From the NCBI GenBank assembly GCA_027579435.1, contig JANBPK010001686.1, positions 1 to 16,455 of the forward strand: a stretch of 16,455 nucleotides of DNA, read 5' to 3'. The notes below the pieces were generated by a model. It had not been told where the DNA came from. It was given only the letters and a program-made list of their open reading frames with translations, and ran no database searches. Each line of letters begins with the position of its first letter. The first letter of the stretch is position 1. The DNA is from Candolleomyces eurysporus (Eukaryota; Basidiomycota; Agaricomycetes; Agaricales; Psathyrellaceae). Both the position numbers and the translations under genes were made by a program. Of the stretch, positions 16,090-16,455 are shown one piece after another.

Positions 16090-16455
16090 GACNTTTTTTG
16101 TTTTTTCTTGTTTTGCATGCCTTTGGTAGGATAAAAAAACCATCCGCCCCAAAGTTCACAAAGGAGGTTGCAAGGGCAAGAGCAGAGGGGTTGGGGTTAG
16201 TTGGGGTCTCAGTGGCAGTGGCAGGCATGGGGATAGTGGCAGGTTGAATTTTATTGACAGAAAAATTGGTGACATGGGGGTGAGTGTCAGGCATGGCAGA
16301 GAGAGGATTGGTATTAATAGATTCCCATTGCTAACAAGGTTGATGAATTCAGGTGCCATGCCAGCTTGTTGCTAGAAGTACTGAGACTGCCACTCTTTGT
16401 ATTCCTGATCATTAAGCTTCACAAAATGACCTGCTCTACTTTTATAAGCATTGAA
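16090..16455 (-). pseudogene. Partial, broken gene entering from the right edge
   Basis: Minus-strand translation from the edge gives FNAYKSRAGHFVKLNDQEYK, then EWQSQYF, a TAG, then QQAGMAPEFINLVSNGN. After a frame change near 16300 it continues as a Pro/Thr/Ala-rich, low-complexity tail (MPDTHPHVTNFSV...). The first part has normal protein composition and charged-aromatic spacing, so it was probably coding. I do not recognise the family. An N at 16093 lies at the distal end. One in-frame stop and one frame change argue for a pseudogene, but the 5' part lies outside the window. Confidence 0.4.

Noticed and set aside
450..16093. Single Ns as true sequence variants
   Set aside because: Most Ns (450, 6200, 9474, 13472, 15326, 16093) sit beside homopolymer runs, as expected from read-length uncertainty in the assembly rather than biology.
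1..16455. CRISPR array, prokaryotic operon, rRNA or tRNA genes
   Set aside because: Introns, eukaryotic kinase and fungal transposons show a nuclear eukaryotic origin. No regularly spaced repeats and no tRNA-like A/B boxes were seen by eye.

Overview
The window looks like nuclear DNA of a filamentous basidiomycete fungus, probably an Agaricomycete. The reasons are the short introns (about 45-80 nt, GTRNGT donors, CTGAC/CTAAC-like branch points), a five-exon kinase whose domain order I associate with basidiomycete TKL kinases, and a repeat set (pogo, hAT, a LINE that looks Tad-like, LTR) typical of that group. The species cannot be read from the sequence. Single Ns beside homopolymers suggest draft assembly.

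Layout. Bases 1-2260 are GC- and CpG-rich and hold one intact gene: a protein kinase of 579 residues with a C-terminal C1-type zinc finger (297-2252, five exons that close in frame). A short minus-strand reading frame at 1-51 may be the start of a divergent neighbour. From about 2260 to the right end the DNA is AT-rich, strongly CpG-depleted and made of nested, decayed mobile elements and broken genes.

Repeat zone. (a) 2761-5963 is a complete pogo-like DNA transposon: 22-bp terminal inverted repeats, TA target duplication, and a transposase gene with an intron, a DDD triad and six in-frame stops. (b) Inside it, 4017-4334 is a 318-bp hAT-type MITE with a perfect 8-bp target duplication. It landed on the 3' splice site of the transposase intron, so the duplication copies the AG acceptor, and splicing to the new AG would remove the MITE exactly. 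(c) 6700-10387 on the minus strand is a broken multi-exon gene with a SAP-like N-terminal segment and WD40-type repeats. One of its introns carries a 1.2-kb CpG-retaining insertion (about 6884-8085). (d) 10770-11190 is an unrecognised two-intron gene fragment. (e) 11600-12019 is more unrecognised coding-like sequence, followed by a probable solo LTR (12020-12332). (f) 13075-14432 is the 3' part of a non-LTR retrotransposon (end of the RT region and C-terminal zinc knuckle). (g) 14651-15454 is an 804-bp non-coding element with 80-90-bp inverted ends. (h) 16090-16455 holds the broken end of a minus-strand gene entering from the right.

The kinase is the only gene likely to make a working protein. 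The rest records repeated insertion and C-to-T type decay. CpG content gives a rough relative clock: the hAT MITE and the 6.9-8.1 kb insert keep CpGs and look younger than the CpG-poor DNA they entered. I see no prokaryote-type operon, CRISPR array, tRNA or rRNA gene. The observation most worth following is the splice-site-duplicating MITE.
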